64,000 nucleotides of DNA, from positions 13,052,387 to 13,116,386 of the forward strand of contig JAEMBT020000006.1 of NCBI GenBank assembly GCA_018873245.2, in the 5' to 3' direction. The notes below the pieces were generated by a model that was not told the origin of the DNA, made no database searches, and was given only the letters and a program-made list of their open reading frames with translations. Each line of letters opens with the position of its first letter. The first letter of the stretch is position 1. The DNA comes from Archegozetes longisetosus. Its lineage: Eukaryota; Arthropoda; Arachnida; Sarcoptiformes; Trhypochthoniidae. This document shows positions 21,564-34,649 of the stretch, piece by piece. The position numbers and the translations under genes are program-made.

Positions 21564-24397
21564 TCAGAATTCTGATTTCTGAAAAACTATTGATTTTGGA
21601 TACGAATTGAATCCATAGTCACTGATATTTTCTTGCTTTTCAGTCAAGTTATTACTCTCTCCTCTGACATAAGTGACTGCGTCGTGAACCGTTTTGAAAA
21701 CTTGATTCGAAGGAACTTCTATAAAAAATCCAACTTTACTGAGCAAACTCTCGACATGAACAGAACATCCTGATAAGAGAATCACAACTCCTATTTCTTT
21801 ATATGTTTTCACTATTTTTTTCAAAGTATTTGCACCCGCGGTGTCTATGTATGAAAACATTGAACAATCAATGATTATATGAGTCGGAAGTTTCTCTTCA
21901 GATAATATTGAGATTTTGGTCACTGGATAGGGTTTATTTGATGAACGAAACCTCAAGCAACACGATTTATCACTTTTTTCAGTCTTCTTCAGTTTTTGTA
22001 TGATTTCACTGCAAAAAGTGAATATCAATTATAATAAAGTTATTACGATTTTTTATATTTGATTTGATATGAATTACTTGACATCGAAACCAGATTTGAT
22101 TTGTAACTGATTCGTGAAATAATTAATATCGGCGTAATTCAAAGCACCACAAAATTGGAATATTTGAATGCCTCGAATGGATTTGGCCTGACTAAATTTG
22201 TTAATCGGAACGTAAATATCTGAATCATCGACTGATCCCAATAAATAAGTTCTCGGTCTCTGAGATTTATATATGAGTAATATTACTGAACAGCCCAAAC
22301 CAACATAAAATCCGGTGTCAACGTTCAATACCATCACCGCAACGAAAGTAATGATCCAAATTGACTATGAAAATAGAATGGAAAATGTTTTAATATTTTG
22401 CAGAAATAATTTCATATTTGAATTACGCCATCGACTTTCGATATTTCCAAAAACGTTTTGCTTCCTGAATTTTCGATATAAGGGACACTAATGCTATTGC
22501 AATACACGATCCAATCACACACTAAAATGCGAGAAATTAAATTAAAAACCAATTTATTTGACGAAAACAAGATGAATTAATAAATTTTTGTTTCTATAAA
22601 ACAAACTTACACTCGGAAGTGGTGATAAAAGTGACCCGAGAACTGCTATTACAATAGCGACACAAATGCAATTCACGATAAAAACAACCTGAACAAAATT
22701 TTAAATCAAGTTAAATACTGTTTATATTGTTACAATTATTATTATTGTTATGAAATTTTCAATATAATTGTGAGACAGTTTTTTAACTGACTTGTGTTTT
22801 TCCTCCTGAAGTGTCCATAAGCGCCGCTCTTGGTAATGAAGATGCTGATGGTAAGCACCAGAAAAATCCTCCCCATATATTAGTCACTCCTAATGCTATC
22901 ATTTCTTGATTCGGATCTAATTTATAACCATATTTAACGCTATATGTTTTACCAGCAGCCAAAGTGGTCACATACGCAACAATAGCTATTGGTATGCAAC
23001 GCGACCAGACATAGGGAAACAACTTGAATTTTGGAGCTACCGGTGTTGGGAACCTAGGAGTCAAATATAACTTTGCTTTAATTCATATTTTCTCGTTTGC
23101 GTATTTATTAAAACTTGATTTATATTTACCCGTTGGGTATGGATCCAACTATCTTCACGTGGTATTTACCACTGAGATCCATATAACTTGATATGAGAGT
23201 TCCTCCGATTACAAGACAAAGATCTATAGGAAACGGTAATTTTATTCCTAATCTCTTTTCCACCTGAACGTTAATGACTTGTTTGAATATCAATAATACG
23301 ATAAGACAAACACCAGAAATCAGTAAAGTGATCAGATTTATTTCTTTGAGTCGAGAAAAGATTTCTATATAAGTTCTAATTAGAGCTAATGGTCCGCTAT
23401 AAAAGGTGTAATTGACACCCAAAATATATCTTATCTGAGATGTGAACACATATATAGAGGCTGAAGTGAGAAACCCTCCAATTAGTTCGTTGGGTAAATA
23501 ATTGCTGAGAAAGCCCAATTGTAAGATACCGAAGGCTAATATATAAAGACCAACGACTATTGCCGACACAACCACAATATCAACATTTGTTATATCTTCA
23601 AATCCAGCTACTGGTTTCATGGTTGAATTGGTTGTAGCAGTTGCAAACGCATCTTTGCCTAATTCAGTCATTACTTGTAAGACCACATCCCCAGTCATTA
23701 GACCAGAGACTATGGCGTAAGCGCCAACAGCACTGTGTGAAGAAGTGCCCATTAACAAATAAGCCAATGGAGGGAAGAATGCAGAGTAAATGCCATAAAC
23801 TGGATCTATATGTGCGATTAGTGCATAACCGATGCCTATTTAATAAGAAATATTTTAAAGTTATTTTAGTAACAATTTATAAGTGATTAAGAAAAAACAT
23901 TTTAAAGAAATTTAGTTCATATATTGAAAAGGCAAAAGTTATAAAAAATGAGATTTTTCCGAGCTATAGATTTAATAAATTATTCGTTCAAGATGTTTCA
24001 TTTGAGAAAATGATAAATAATTACATTGTGGTATCTGGAACACAACAATAGTCATTCCAACAACAATATCCGCCAATAAATTCTGTTTTATGTCATATTC
24101 AGGGAGCCAACTCAAAATTGGGAAAAGTGTTGTAATGCGACGAATCCATGCCTTCTTCGACATGTCAGGCATACATATCTTCAGTCTATCTTTTGCAGTT
24201 TTACGTGTAGAAATCGGATCAAATGTTTCATTGAATTGAGGTATATTGTAAGCAACTCGATTGAATTGAATTGAAGGCAACGTTTCCGACTTATTAGGTT
24301 CATCATAAGGAGGACTTGAAGACACGTTGGATGCAATCGATAATTGTGATATACTGTGATTTCTATCACTCAATTCCAAATTGTTATTTCGAACCAT
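21564..24397 (-). CDS. SLC26-family anion transporter, gene C (one-base frame disruption)
   Basis: Seven exons with the same structure as gene B: 24025-24397, 23130-23835, 22792-23053, 22611-22688, 22427-22521, 22078-22364, 21564-22008. The product would be about 748 residues with SLC26 transmembrane and STAS domains (NYLPNELIGGFLTSASIYVF, then DCSMFSYIDTAGANTL). The residue after IPQ is cysteine. Exon 5 is 95 bp instead of 96, because the poly-T run that has seven T in gene B has five here; six would keep the frame in both. As written, the STAS domain is out of frame. The first half of exon 2 differs clearly from gene B, while the second half, exon 1 and exons 6-7 are nearly identical, a mosaic typical of gene conversion. 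Confidence 0.85.
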
Positions 24398-25099
24398 TAT
24401 TATCAGTTAAGAGTTAAGCTCGAAATTCAGATCGAGGTTTATATACTATTAAACTATATTTAAAGTAAAACAAAGTTTAAATATCTCGTAGCTTTCTATA
24501 GGTGTAACTTTATGAAAAACTTAGGCACAACAGATTGGTTCAGGACTCGCACTTTTCTCTTTATAGCAGTTAGTTTGACTCGATTAAAACTGTAAGTCAA
24601 TATTATAATTTGGAAAGAAATACTGGCTTCAAAAATCAACAGTCATTACAGTTAGAAGTTGTCTTCATAATTATGATGCTTAATGTTTAAGTAACTTTAA
24701 TTCAAATCTGAAGCCAATAACGTCAGCACAAACCTCAAGTTTACTATGATGAATCAGTGAAAGTGTTAACTAATGCTAATTAGTGTTCATTATACAGAAA
24801 TTACAGAAATGTGTTATATGAAGCTTTGTCATCAAATCACATTTTGATATGTTGTCTCCAAAAGTTAAAACCACCCCACCTTACCAGAAATAAGAAGTAA
24901 TTTGATTAAATAACTTATAATGCATTCGTTCTAATAAACTAATTTGTGTTCTAAGATCTACATATGACTAATATATTACCATCTTTGTTTTAATGCAAAT
25001 CTTGAGACCGCGTATCAAAATCAAATCAATTTTAGAGTAGGAACCTGCAAGTAACTTTTTTCATGCAATTAACTCTATATATTGGAGTGACTAATCATA

Positions 25100-25960
25100 A
25101 CTTGAGATGAATGGTCATACTTTACATTTTCCTAAATTATTGTTTCAATGCTTTCCTGTTGACGAGTTTTACTTGTTTATTTTGCTATTATCAAAGTAAT
25201 ATTTTGGTCTCAAAATATTCAATATTATACCTCTCTATTACATTTGTATGATTATTTACTTTCAGTTATTTATCATCAAATTATCATGGTGTCATTAAAA
25301 TTGATAATTATTTCCTCGAAAAAGTTTTCAACCTTAGAAAACAAAATTATACAGCTGTCGAATCCATAAATTAAGCATGTCACGTTATCAAAAATTAAGT
25401 CTTAGTTGAATGAGTCTAACTTTTGTGACGAAATACCGAATGAGTCAATTAAATTTCACATTATAATAAATAGATATGAATGACGACTGAATGATTTGGG
25501 AAAAATGTCGTTATGCTCACTATTTTACTTAATCCATAGGTTTGAAGCATGCTTTGAGAAAGCTATAATTTCAAACAAACAAACCAAGGCTAACAAATTC
25601 TCGTAGCGTTCAGAATCCATTCTTAAAGGCCTCATTAAATTTTGCGATAACTTCATTTTAATCGAAAATCTTGACAGATCCGTCCAAAACTGGTCATTAA
25701 ATTTAAGTATTTAATGGATAAATGGGTTATTGATTTATTAAATTTGTTTAAATCTATCAAAAGTAAATACAAACGTTCAAAACACATCCAATTATATACT
25801 TTATCACAACATAACGATATATAATGAACAAAAATATTAAATTAAACATTACTTTTTAGATAAATGAATTAACAAAAACCTTTCAGTCAGGAATCAAAGA
25901 AAATGATACTCTATATAAGTTTTAGCTCAATTTCAGGCTTTAGAGAGAAATTTTGATAAA
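25100..25960. other. Non-coding spacer between SLC26 genes C and E
   Basis: AT-rich, beyond the end of the segmental duplication. No ORF, RNA gene or clear element found. Confidence 0.4.
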
Positions 25961-25962
25961 TA

Positions 25963-26175
25963 TTAGGTTGGCCCATAAGTCTTTGCCACCATTCGAACTT
26001 TATTATTAAGAGAAGTTTTTATAAAACAAAAGTCATACTCTTTGAACACTACTTAGTAGTCTCTATCGTACTCAATTACTCGTATATCATATAGTCATAG
26101 AATATTTTCAACTTCTAAGAAATTTATAAAGGAGAATATTCGAAATATGTGGCAAAGACTTATGGGCCAACCTAA
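25963..26175. mobile_element. Mariner-type MITE
   Basis: Inverted ends TTAGGTTGGCCCATAAGTCT at the left and its exact complement at the right, continuing TTGCCAC. The left flank is TA; the right flank has become TG. About 213 bp with no coding capacity. The end sequence is a classic mariner (irritans-like) terminus and is related to the ends at 44861. Confidence 0.85.
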
Positions 26176-26497
26176 TGTTTCAACTATTTTACGCTTCAAT
26201 ATATCTTATGATTATTTAGTGTAATATTTTTGAAAAAAACACTTAGCTTTGAGAAAATTGAAAAAATCAAGTAACTAGACTTAAGATAATTGGTTTTATA
26301 ATCAAGGAATAGAATCTAGAGATGAAGAATTACTCTTTGGAGGTGGAGCCGGTGCTAATTTCTTTTTGAGGGCAAGTTTAAGTTAGCGTCTATTTACATT
26401 ATTGTTTTTTATGTCTCCATTATTACTTGATATATTATTGTCCTAAATCGTGCTCATCTTCATTTGTATCCTATAGTATTCCCGACAGTAATTCTGG

Positions 26498-29400
26498 CTA
26501 GTCAGACATTGTATTCAAACCAGAGCCATTCATTTTAGGCGTGTGTATATTGCTAGAGCCCTCACGTATATAAGTAACTGCATCGTGAACTGACTTATAG
26601 ACTCGTTCTGATGAAACTTCTTTGAAGAATCCATCCTTTTTAAGCATACTTTCAATGTGAACGGGACACCCGGCTAAAAGTGTAACGATATTAACCTCTC
26701 CATGTTTTTGGACTATCTTTTTCAAAGTTGTAACACCACTTGTGTCGATGTAAGAAAGCATTGAGCAGTCAATGATGACATGCGTCGGCAAAACTTCTTT
26801 GGTTTCGATAGCAATCTCATCCATTTTATAGCCTTCTGAAACTCTGAATGTGAAACAACTGGGTTGTGGTCGCGATGAATTCATTTTCTCTTTAATCGCA
26901 CTAGAAAATTCAAACAAATAAATGAACGGACATCTACTTAGTGTCCATATCCATAAGTCCATTTCTTACTTGACATCAACACCACTTCTAGCTTGTAATT
27001 CATGTTCGAAATATACTACGTTTGCAAAGTTCAGTGGTCCACAAAATTGGTAAATTCTGACTCCATCTATCTCTTGAGCTCTTCTGAATTTACTTAGTGG
27101 GACATAAATTTCAGAATTATCAACAGATCCTAGTGAGTAAGTCTTAGGCCTCTGTGATTTGTAAATAAGCAATAATAGAGAACATCCGAATCCAATGTAA
27201 AGACCATATTCAACATTTATAATCATAATGCTTAAGAATGTGATGATCCATATAGCCTTTTGACATAAATACATAGAATAAGTTTGATAATATTTTGAGT
27301 ATCTGACTCAATTAGCATTTTCCTGAGATTCATAAGATTGTTGCAAATCATCCTCACCTACGCGCTTACAATTTGGATTATGTGCAGTTATGTCAGGATA
27401 AATTGTACTAGTGAAAAAAATTTAACTATAAAGAGATTAAATTTCAACTTAAAAATGTCAATTAACTTGTCCTTCGTCGATAATTATCTTCTATTTGATT
27501 GCACAATTTCAAATGATTTCACGCTAAATAATTGATAATCAAGTGATAAAATGATTTTTTTGTTAGTCATTTCTCACATATTAGCGATAATTGGCTTATT
27601 CACATTCAATGTTATAAAATTCTGGCTTCGATTGAACTTTCAAAGACTATTTCTATGATATTATATACTCTATGTTTTTTCAATGGAAAAGCATTTTTAA
27701 CTGGTCTATCCGCAATTGACTGGTAGAATTTATTCTGACATAACCGTACAGATAAATTCACAAAGGCTTTAAATTGATCTCTTAGTAAAATAACTGAATA
27801 AGAGACAATCTTCATATCTGTCAAAATATAGTTTCTTATTAAATATCGATATCAAACATATGTTTGAATAATGCTTTTGGAATCATGTTTCAATCCTATA
27901 GTAAGATGAATTAAAGTCAGGCCATCAAAACGTTATACAAAATAAACAATATTTTACATATTTCTTGTTAGCCCAGTGACAGACTAAAGTAAAATTAAAC
28001 TCGAGACTTAGGGTTCGTACCTTCGTATAGATAAAAGATTCTTACAAATTATATTCAGTAATATTCGGCATAAACAGTTTAAAATGACCTGATATCTGAT
28101 ATACTATTAATAAGCGATCAATTGAACTGTAGCTCTAAATTCAAAGCACTGGTTGATAAGTGCATACGCGCAATTTTACAAAATCTCAAAAGCTTAATTT
28201 GATGTCTATCAGTTAAAATGATTTGCAACAAAATCATTAAGACCATCTTACGAGGGAGTTCAGGACTATGTAATAACCGATTTCAAAAAGTTGTTTATGG
28301 CATAAATAACATGTCATATGATGTTCGAGAAGGCATATGAAAAAGGTTGACCGCTAGACACTTACTAGTTATGACCACTCAAAGAGTGATTTCCTATGGC
28401 TTATTACTATTGACTCCTATGTATTTTGTCTATCAAAATGTACTCTAATTCAGTCAAATTACTCAATGGATGGCAATAATATTGTTAACAATGAAAAACT
28501 TCAAATCATTTTGAGTAAATAAAAAGACAATCTGAAATTTCATATCTTAAGGTAAGTTTCTCTATATCAATAGATCTAAATTTTCGTATTTATCTTATCT
28601 CTTAAAAAAATTCTCTAGAAATCCATTGAATTTAAAAGATAATGATAGATACGAAAAATTAGAACTATCGATATATAGAAAATTACTTTTAGATATGAAA
28701 TTTCAGATTGTCTTTTTATTTACTCAAAATGATTTGAAGTTTTTCATTGTTAACAATATTATTGCCATCCATTGAGTAATTTGACTGAATTAGAGTACAT
28801 TTTGATAGACAAAATACATAGGAATCAATAGTAATAAGCCACAGAAAATCACTTTTTGAGTGGTCATAACTAGTAAGTGTCTAGCGGTCAGCCTTTTTCA
28901 TATGTCCTCTCGAACATCATATGACATGTTATTTATGCCATAAAAACTTTTTGAAATCGGTTATTACATAGTCCCGAACTTCCCTCGTTAGTTAAAATTG
29001 AAAAAACAAAGACTTACTCCATCTATTTTTGAAATACGCCAAAAATGCAAAAATTCTTGAATTTTGGAAATAATAGTGGCCAACGCTACGGATATACAAG
29101 CTGCTAGTACACACTTTAAAATGAATGTAATAATTAATTAATAATGCGTCGCATAAATTAAAATTACATTTTATAAGATTAATTTTGAACTCACACTCGG
29201 CAAAGCATGCAATAATGTACTGAGAGCCAAGACTACAATTAGAATACATAAGCAATTGACCACGCTAACGATCTGTAAATCATGATAAATATTCAATCAA
29301 GCTTTAAAAATTATACTAATTTATTATTCAAAATACTTGTGTTCTTCCACCACCACCTTCTTGGACAGCACTACGAGGTATTGAAGCTGCAGATGCTATA

Positions 29401-30506
29401 CAACTGAAAATAGATGCCCATAAGTTACATGTACCCAATGCTATCATTTCTTGATTTGGATCAACTCTATAGTCGTGCTTGGTGGCATACAGTTTTCCAA
29501 TTGATAGTGTGACGGTATAGGAGACCAAAGCTGTTGGTATGCATCTATACCACATATATTTAAACAGCTTGAACTTTGGTAATATTGGTACTGCGAAACT
29601 TTGAAAAACGAAAAATTGATGAGCATGAGTGAATCAAATATTTTTCACCATAATATCTAAAACTTTAATTCTTATCTTAATACTTATATCTTTTCGAGTT
29701 GTAATCAATTAATTAACTAAATTCAGTCATAGAGTACATACTTGTTAGGTATATCCCCGACAACGTGTACTTGATATTTATCTTCAAGTTTCATAAGATG
29801 AGAGGCTACAATCCCTCCGATCATAACGAATAGATGTGTAGGGAAAGGTATTTTGATATTAATTTTATGCAACAATTTTTCGACCACAAGCTTGAAAAAG
29901 ATTAGAATACCGATACAAATTAAAGAAATGGTAAGAGTTGCGAGATTCGTTTCAGTTATTCTTCCAAAAAACTCGATGTAAGTATTGATTAGGCTTAATG
30001 GTCCGCTTCGAGTAGTTAGATCAATGCCTGTTATATAGTGTATTTGTGTTGTAAATACATAAATAGCTGACGAGGTCATGAAACCACTGACTAGTTCTTC
30101 CGATAAGTAGTTGCTGATGAAGCCCATTCGAAAAAAACCCAAAATAAAAATATAAGCACCATTAACGAATGCTACCATATTTGCGATATCTATGTTATAT
30201 ATGTCTTCATATCCTTCAGGTACACTGGACTTATTCAAAGACCTGTCTCCTATTCCTTGTCTATCATTATAGTCCATATTCAATTCGTTCATCACTTCGA
30301 TAACAATATTGCCGGTCATTAGACCCGCAACAATGGCTACGGGGCCGATAGCACAATGCTTTGAGGTGCCTAATATAATATACATCAATGCTGGGAAGAA
30401 TGCTGTATAGAGTCCGAAAATTGGATTCACATTTGCCATCAACGCGTAGCCCATACCTTAACGAAGAGTTTAAGCTTTAAGTTTAGGTACTTCATTAAAG
30501 ACAATA

Positions 30507-30559
<53 letters not shown>

Positions 30560-31218
30560 ATTTGAATAATCTTTCATAACTATTAGCATCTGAAAAATGA
30601 AATTTTAATAGATTTGATCTATAGCTCTAAAAGTCGAAGTAATAGCAATCAATAATTACTTTGTGGCACTTGAAACGATGCTATGGTTATGCCAACAATA
30701 ATATCCACGAACAGATTTTGCTTAATATCATATTGAGGCAGCCAAGCTAAAATCGGAAAAACAGATTTGATGCGACGAATCCAGGCCTGCTTTGACAAAT
30801 CGGGCTTATATTTTCTTATTTTCTCGCTCGTAGTTTTTTGCGTTTCGATTGGTTCAAAAGCTTTATTGAATTCAGGCAAATTGAAAGTATGTCTATTAAT
30901 ACTCAATGCTGGAGACGGAGGTGCTGTATTTGCTGTTCTGATATCATCAAGATTTAGAATAGAAAGCGATTGATCATCGGTTGGATTATGTCTGACTATT
31001 GGTGAATTCTGTCCAGATGTCGCGTTTCGAAGAAGTGATGGAGAATTCGGTGTTGATTTAGCGGTCCTGCCAATGAGTGGAGATGGAGGAGCTTTATGTT
31101 GATTCCTTATGAATTGAACAGGTGTGTTTGGTGTCGGCGTATATCTTTTCAAAGTCGGCGTCGATGAACTACTCGATGTCGATGGTTTACCGTTTGTTTC
31201 GGGGTTTGTATTATCCAT
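26498..31218 (-). CDS. SLC26-family anion transporter, gene E (intact)
   Basis: Seven exons: 30660-31218, 29742-30456, 29337-29598, 29195-29272, 29018-29113, 26970-27256, 26498-26900. Together they make 2400 coding bases, 799 residues plus stop, with no frame problem. The N terminus is long and rich in Ser, Thr and Pro. The transmembrane domain begins around DIIVGITIASFQVPQS and includes FISNYLSEELVSGF. The C-terminal STAS domain has IDCSMLSYIDTSGVTTL and LLAGCPVHIESML. The exon 3 acceptor is the AAAG at 29599-29602, which keeps phase, rather than the GCAG seven bases further in. Intron 5 is about 1.76 kb and carries a long palindromic element. This is the most divergent member of the array and the only clearly functional one. 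Substrate is unknown. Confidence 0.92.
28005..28150. repeat. Dispersed repeat, copy 1
   Basis: Within intron 5 of SLC26 gene E. It resembles 63622-63770 in the same orientation: a GGGTTCGTA core, then TTTAGTAAT/TTCAGTAAT, GGCATAAA and CAGTT segments in the same order. Ends were not defined. Confidence 0.45.
28251..28987. mobile_element. Long palindromic (foldback) element, TTA target duplication
   Basis: A 737-bp near-perfect palindrome in intron 5 of SLC26 gene E. It starts CGAGGGAGTTCAGGACTATG and ends with the near-complement, with TTA at 28248-28250 and 28988-28990. Arms of about 355 bp differ by only a few bases, with the centre near 28617. The TTA duplication suggests PIF/Harbinger-type mobilisation. 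No ORF of note. In the transcript it would form a very long hairpin. Confidence 0.85.
30507..30560. repeat. TA/TG dinucleotide microsatellite
   Basis: A TA run changes into a TG run in intron 1 of SLC26 gene E. No other content. Confidence 0.9.
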
Positions 31219-31567
31219 ATTGTCATCTAATTCTGAAACTCACTTTAATTTTCATAAACTTTTTCATTAGCTCACTTACTATTAACTGACTTTAATTTAG
31301 TGTTTGGCATATTTTATATGCTGATACCAAATTTATGGACATGTTATCATTTGGGCTCTAAAAACTAGATAACTAAAATATCTTCCTTTTATTGAATATA
31401 CCATCATATTGTTTAGGAAGAACTATATTTTAATAATTATTACGTCAGATAATCACCCTATTTTTTGCCACTATAGTCCGCGGGCTATGTAAGAATAAGA
31501 ATTTGATTTGAAAGCTTGTCTCAAAGAAATGCACAAATTAGAACTTTCTTTTTCTAAAGGATTTAAC

Positions 31568-32861
31568 AAAGGAGTTGTAATATTTTTAATTTTTGTTAAT
31601 TAATTTTAATGAAAATTACACAAAATATAAAGGCATATGAGAGGTTTATAATGATATATAAAAATATATTTATATTGGTTCCACGTCAAGTCAGCGCATG
31701 TCAATTCAGCGCCGACAATTCGGCGCTGCGATATTTCGGCGCTACGACAATTCAGTGCTGCGACAATTCGGCACTACGAAAGTTCAGCGCGTAAAAATTC
31801 AGCACTGCGACAATTCAGCGCATGTTTATTATAAATCCATTTTGAAGAAAAACAGAGACCTCTAGACTATTAGGTGTTCACAAGAAATAAATTTTTACAA
31901 AAAATGTATAAAATATAACACATACATGTTTTGATTACTGTACAAACATATTTGGATTTTACTATTAATATTACATTATTTATAATCATATTCTTATTAA
32001 ATATAATTATTTTAAAAATCTTTTTCTTAATTCAAATAAACTTAATTAAAAATAAAGATTCTATCACCTATAAGTATGTTTGTTTGTAATTATTGGCCGA
32101 TAGTAAACACTTTTATAGGTTGAAATTTGTGTTCCGTGAATATCTATTAATTTAGAGTTTTTATAATTACAGTTTCTGTTCTTCTTTAAAGTTATCAATT
32201 TTTGTGAAAATTTCAAATGCGCTGAATTATCGCAGCACTGAATTGTTATAGCGCTGAATTTGAAATGTTGAATTGTCGTAGCGCCCAATTGATTGCGCTG
32301 AACTGACGTGCTACCGATAAAGATATATTAAAAATTCTTTCGACATTATAACTTATAAACGCTATTATAAATAATATACATTAATCTTAAAACACAAATG
32401 AATATTGACATTATAATTAAAAAACCGACAAAAAATATCAATTTTCACATTATTGCCAACAGCCGCACATTAATTTTATTTTATATTATTATAGCATTCT
32501 ATTAGCTCTATAATTATCAATAAAAATATTCTTGTGCGCTCTTTGGTAATAATGTGAAAATGATATTCTTTGTTATTTTTATTAATTATAATGTCAATAT
32601 TCATTTTTATATTATAACTAATGTATATGATTTAAAATATTAATTATATAATTCATAATATCGAAAGAATTTTTAAAATATCTCTATCCGTTCAATAATT
32701 ATGAACAGTTATTTTATATTACAGAATATGTTTATAGAATGTTAAATACAAATAATATAAATATAATTTATATATCATTATAAACCTCTCTTATGCCTTA
32801 ATATTTTATGCAATTTTCATTAAAATTAATTAACAAAAATTAAAAATATGACAACTCCTTT
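31568..32861. mobile_element. Nested inverted-repeat element (three layers)
   Basis: Outer arms 31568-31678 and about 32750-32861 are near-perfect inverted copies starting AAAGGAGTTGT. Inside lies a second element, 31677-32315, whose ends are GGTTCCACGTCAAGTCAGCG and the complement of GGTAGCACGTCAGTTCAGCG. It has short tandem units with GACAATTCAGCGCTGC-like cores on both sides and resembles the elements at 7.5 and 17.2 kb in design. Directly after it a third palindrome, about 32316-32688, has arms of about 145 bp. ORFs here reflect the repeats. No transposase is seen. Confidence 0.75.
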
Positions 32862-34649
32862 CAGTTATAAACTGAACTTAGTTTTGAACTTTACTTGCGA
32901 CATGATTTTTACTTTTCAAAACTTCTCAGATATCTTATCTCTTAGTTTGGACTCAGGGTTTGAACAAATTGATTAAATCAAATCATAAATAATGTTTTTG
33001 TCTGAAAAGTGAAGTCAAATAATCATGAAAACGAATTAATAAATTAATAACAATGGGTGAAAAAGGTTTGTATTACGAGATTAGAAGTCTTGAAAAGTTT
33101 AAAAAACTCTTATGTGACTCATACACTTTATATTAAAATTGATCTTATGCTTTTTACAAAAAAATTTATTTGTACACTTCTTTGAGACAAGCTTCTATTT
33201 CTGAAAATTTCAGTTATGCTAGCAGTACACGAGGCACAGGTATGCATATTCTTTAAAAAGTGAAATTTTGGAATTTTAATACTGCGGGCTACACACGCAG
33301 TGCGAGCTACATTCGCGAAAATAGGGCATCATTGTATCAATGAAAGTTGATAATTTCTTTTAAGAATATTTTCCACCACATTTAATGCAAATTTAAATGT
33401 GTATTATTCTAAAGTTGCAGTATTTTTGAAGAAAAGCGAGATTCTTATAATTTTATTCCACTTCATTCACTCATCTATGACTGCCTTGCCGGCCCAAGTA
33501 ATAAAAGCTTTAAAAGTCGTTTAATTGTCACTATTTTTAGATATGTGATACTTAAAACACTTTATTTTAATTAAATTGTTTATCGTATTTTCTTTCTAGC
33601 TAAATTAATTGTGAAACAATAATGCTATAAAGATACAGATATCGTTCCTGCTCTTATCTCACACGTAGAATAAAATCAGTTAAATCAAATATTGTAAATA
33701 AAGTTCAGAAGATACTTAAAACAATTTTGAATCTCAATTTTTCTAAACAGAAACTAAGCCGAGTAAGAAAGCGATTTGGATCGTTTCGAGGTTGAGCTCA
33801 TTTAGTTAGTAACTAATAGCTATAATTATTTGATATTTCAATGAACGTCGATATTTATTAAAGTTGCATTTAAAATGACAAAATATTCAATTTTATGAAT
33901 TTAGAGATAAGATAATAGATAGGATAATCAAATATTATAAATGTTATTAGAAATTATATATTTTCTATGAATAAAATCGTAAAAAAAGATATGAAGATCT
34001 AGTTTATAATAAATATTGTTATCATAATGATGTGTAGATAAGTCCAGCAGATTTCGTACTTGAAGTTAGCTTCACTCATAAAATTTAGTTATCAATTAAA
34101 TACTCATAATCTATTTTATGATTAAAGATGAATCCTTTATCTTCCAAATAAGGCATGATTTTGTCATTCATAAAATTACAGATTTAGTTGGAACGATTTG
34201 AACAAATCGACCAAATAAACTGAAACTTTTTCTCAATAGTAACTTGAAGATATAACATTAATTGTTGAGTGAAAATGTTTCACTCCTTCACACCTGGAAG
34301 AACTTAAAAAGTTTGATATTTTGCTATTTCTAGGATTAAATGATGATAAATATAGATTAAGTGAACACATGCTTGTTTGATGCTTTTGATCAGCAAGAAT
34401 GTGCCATATTCTAATTGAATTGTTCTGTTTGTTGTAAAAGAAACGTACTAATACTTCAAGCGCTTAACGATCATTACTGTCACAATTGTATAATGGCTTT
34501 GCATTTATCATCTCTTTAGGATTCTCAGTTTAAACAACACTTTAGTTTCATTCAAATTTATTGAAGAAGGAAAACGAGTAGTTCGATTTCCCGGAAACAA
34601 TATTTTTTAATCAGTTAAAATTTAAACAAAGTAAACTTCATCTTTAACA
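32862..34649. other. Non-coding region upstream of the sushi-domain gene
   Basis: AT-rich; no ORF above background, no clear repeat. The last 150 bp probably contain the promoter and 5'UTR of the gene starting at 34650. Confidence 0.4.

Larger units (their letters stand above)
19049..25100. repeat. Tandem segmental duplication, right unit
   Basis: This unit matches 11435-17700. It starts within SLC26 pseudogene A sequence (CTTTTGACTAAGACT, compare 11435) and runs through the N-terminal part of that gene, the shared 3' flank, gene C and the gene C 5' flank. It retains exon 1 and damaged exon 2 of the split gene, which the left unit has lost. Confidence 0.85.

Noticed and set aside
27612-27824. 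Minus-strand 70-codon ORF in SLC26 gene E intron 5
   Set aside because: Lies in an intron with no splice support, no motif and no paralogue.
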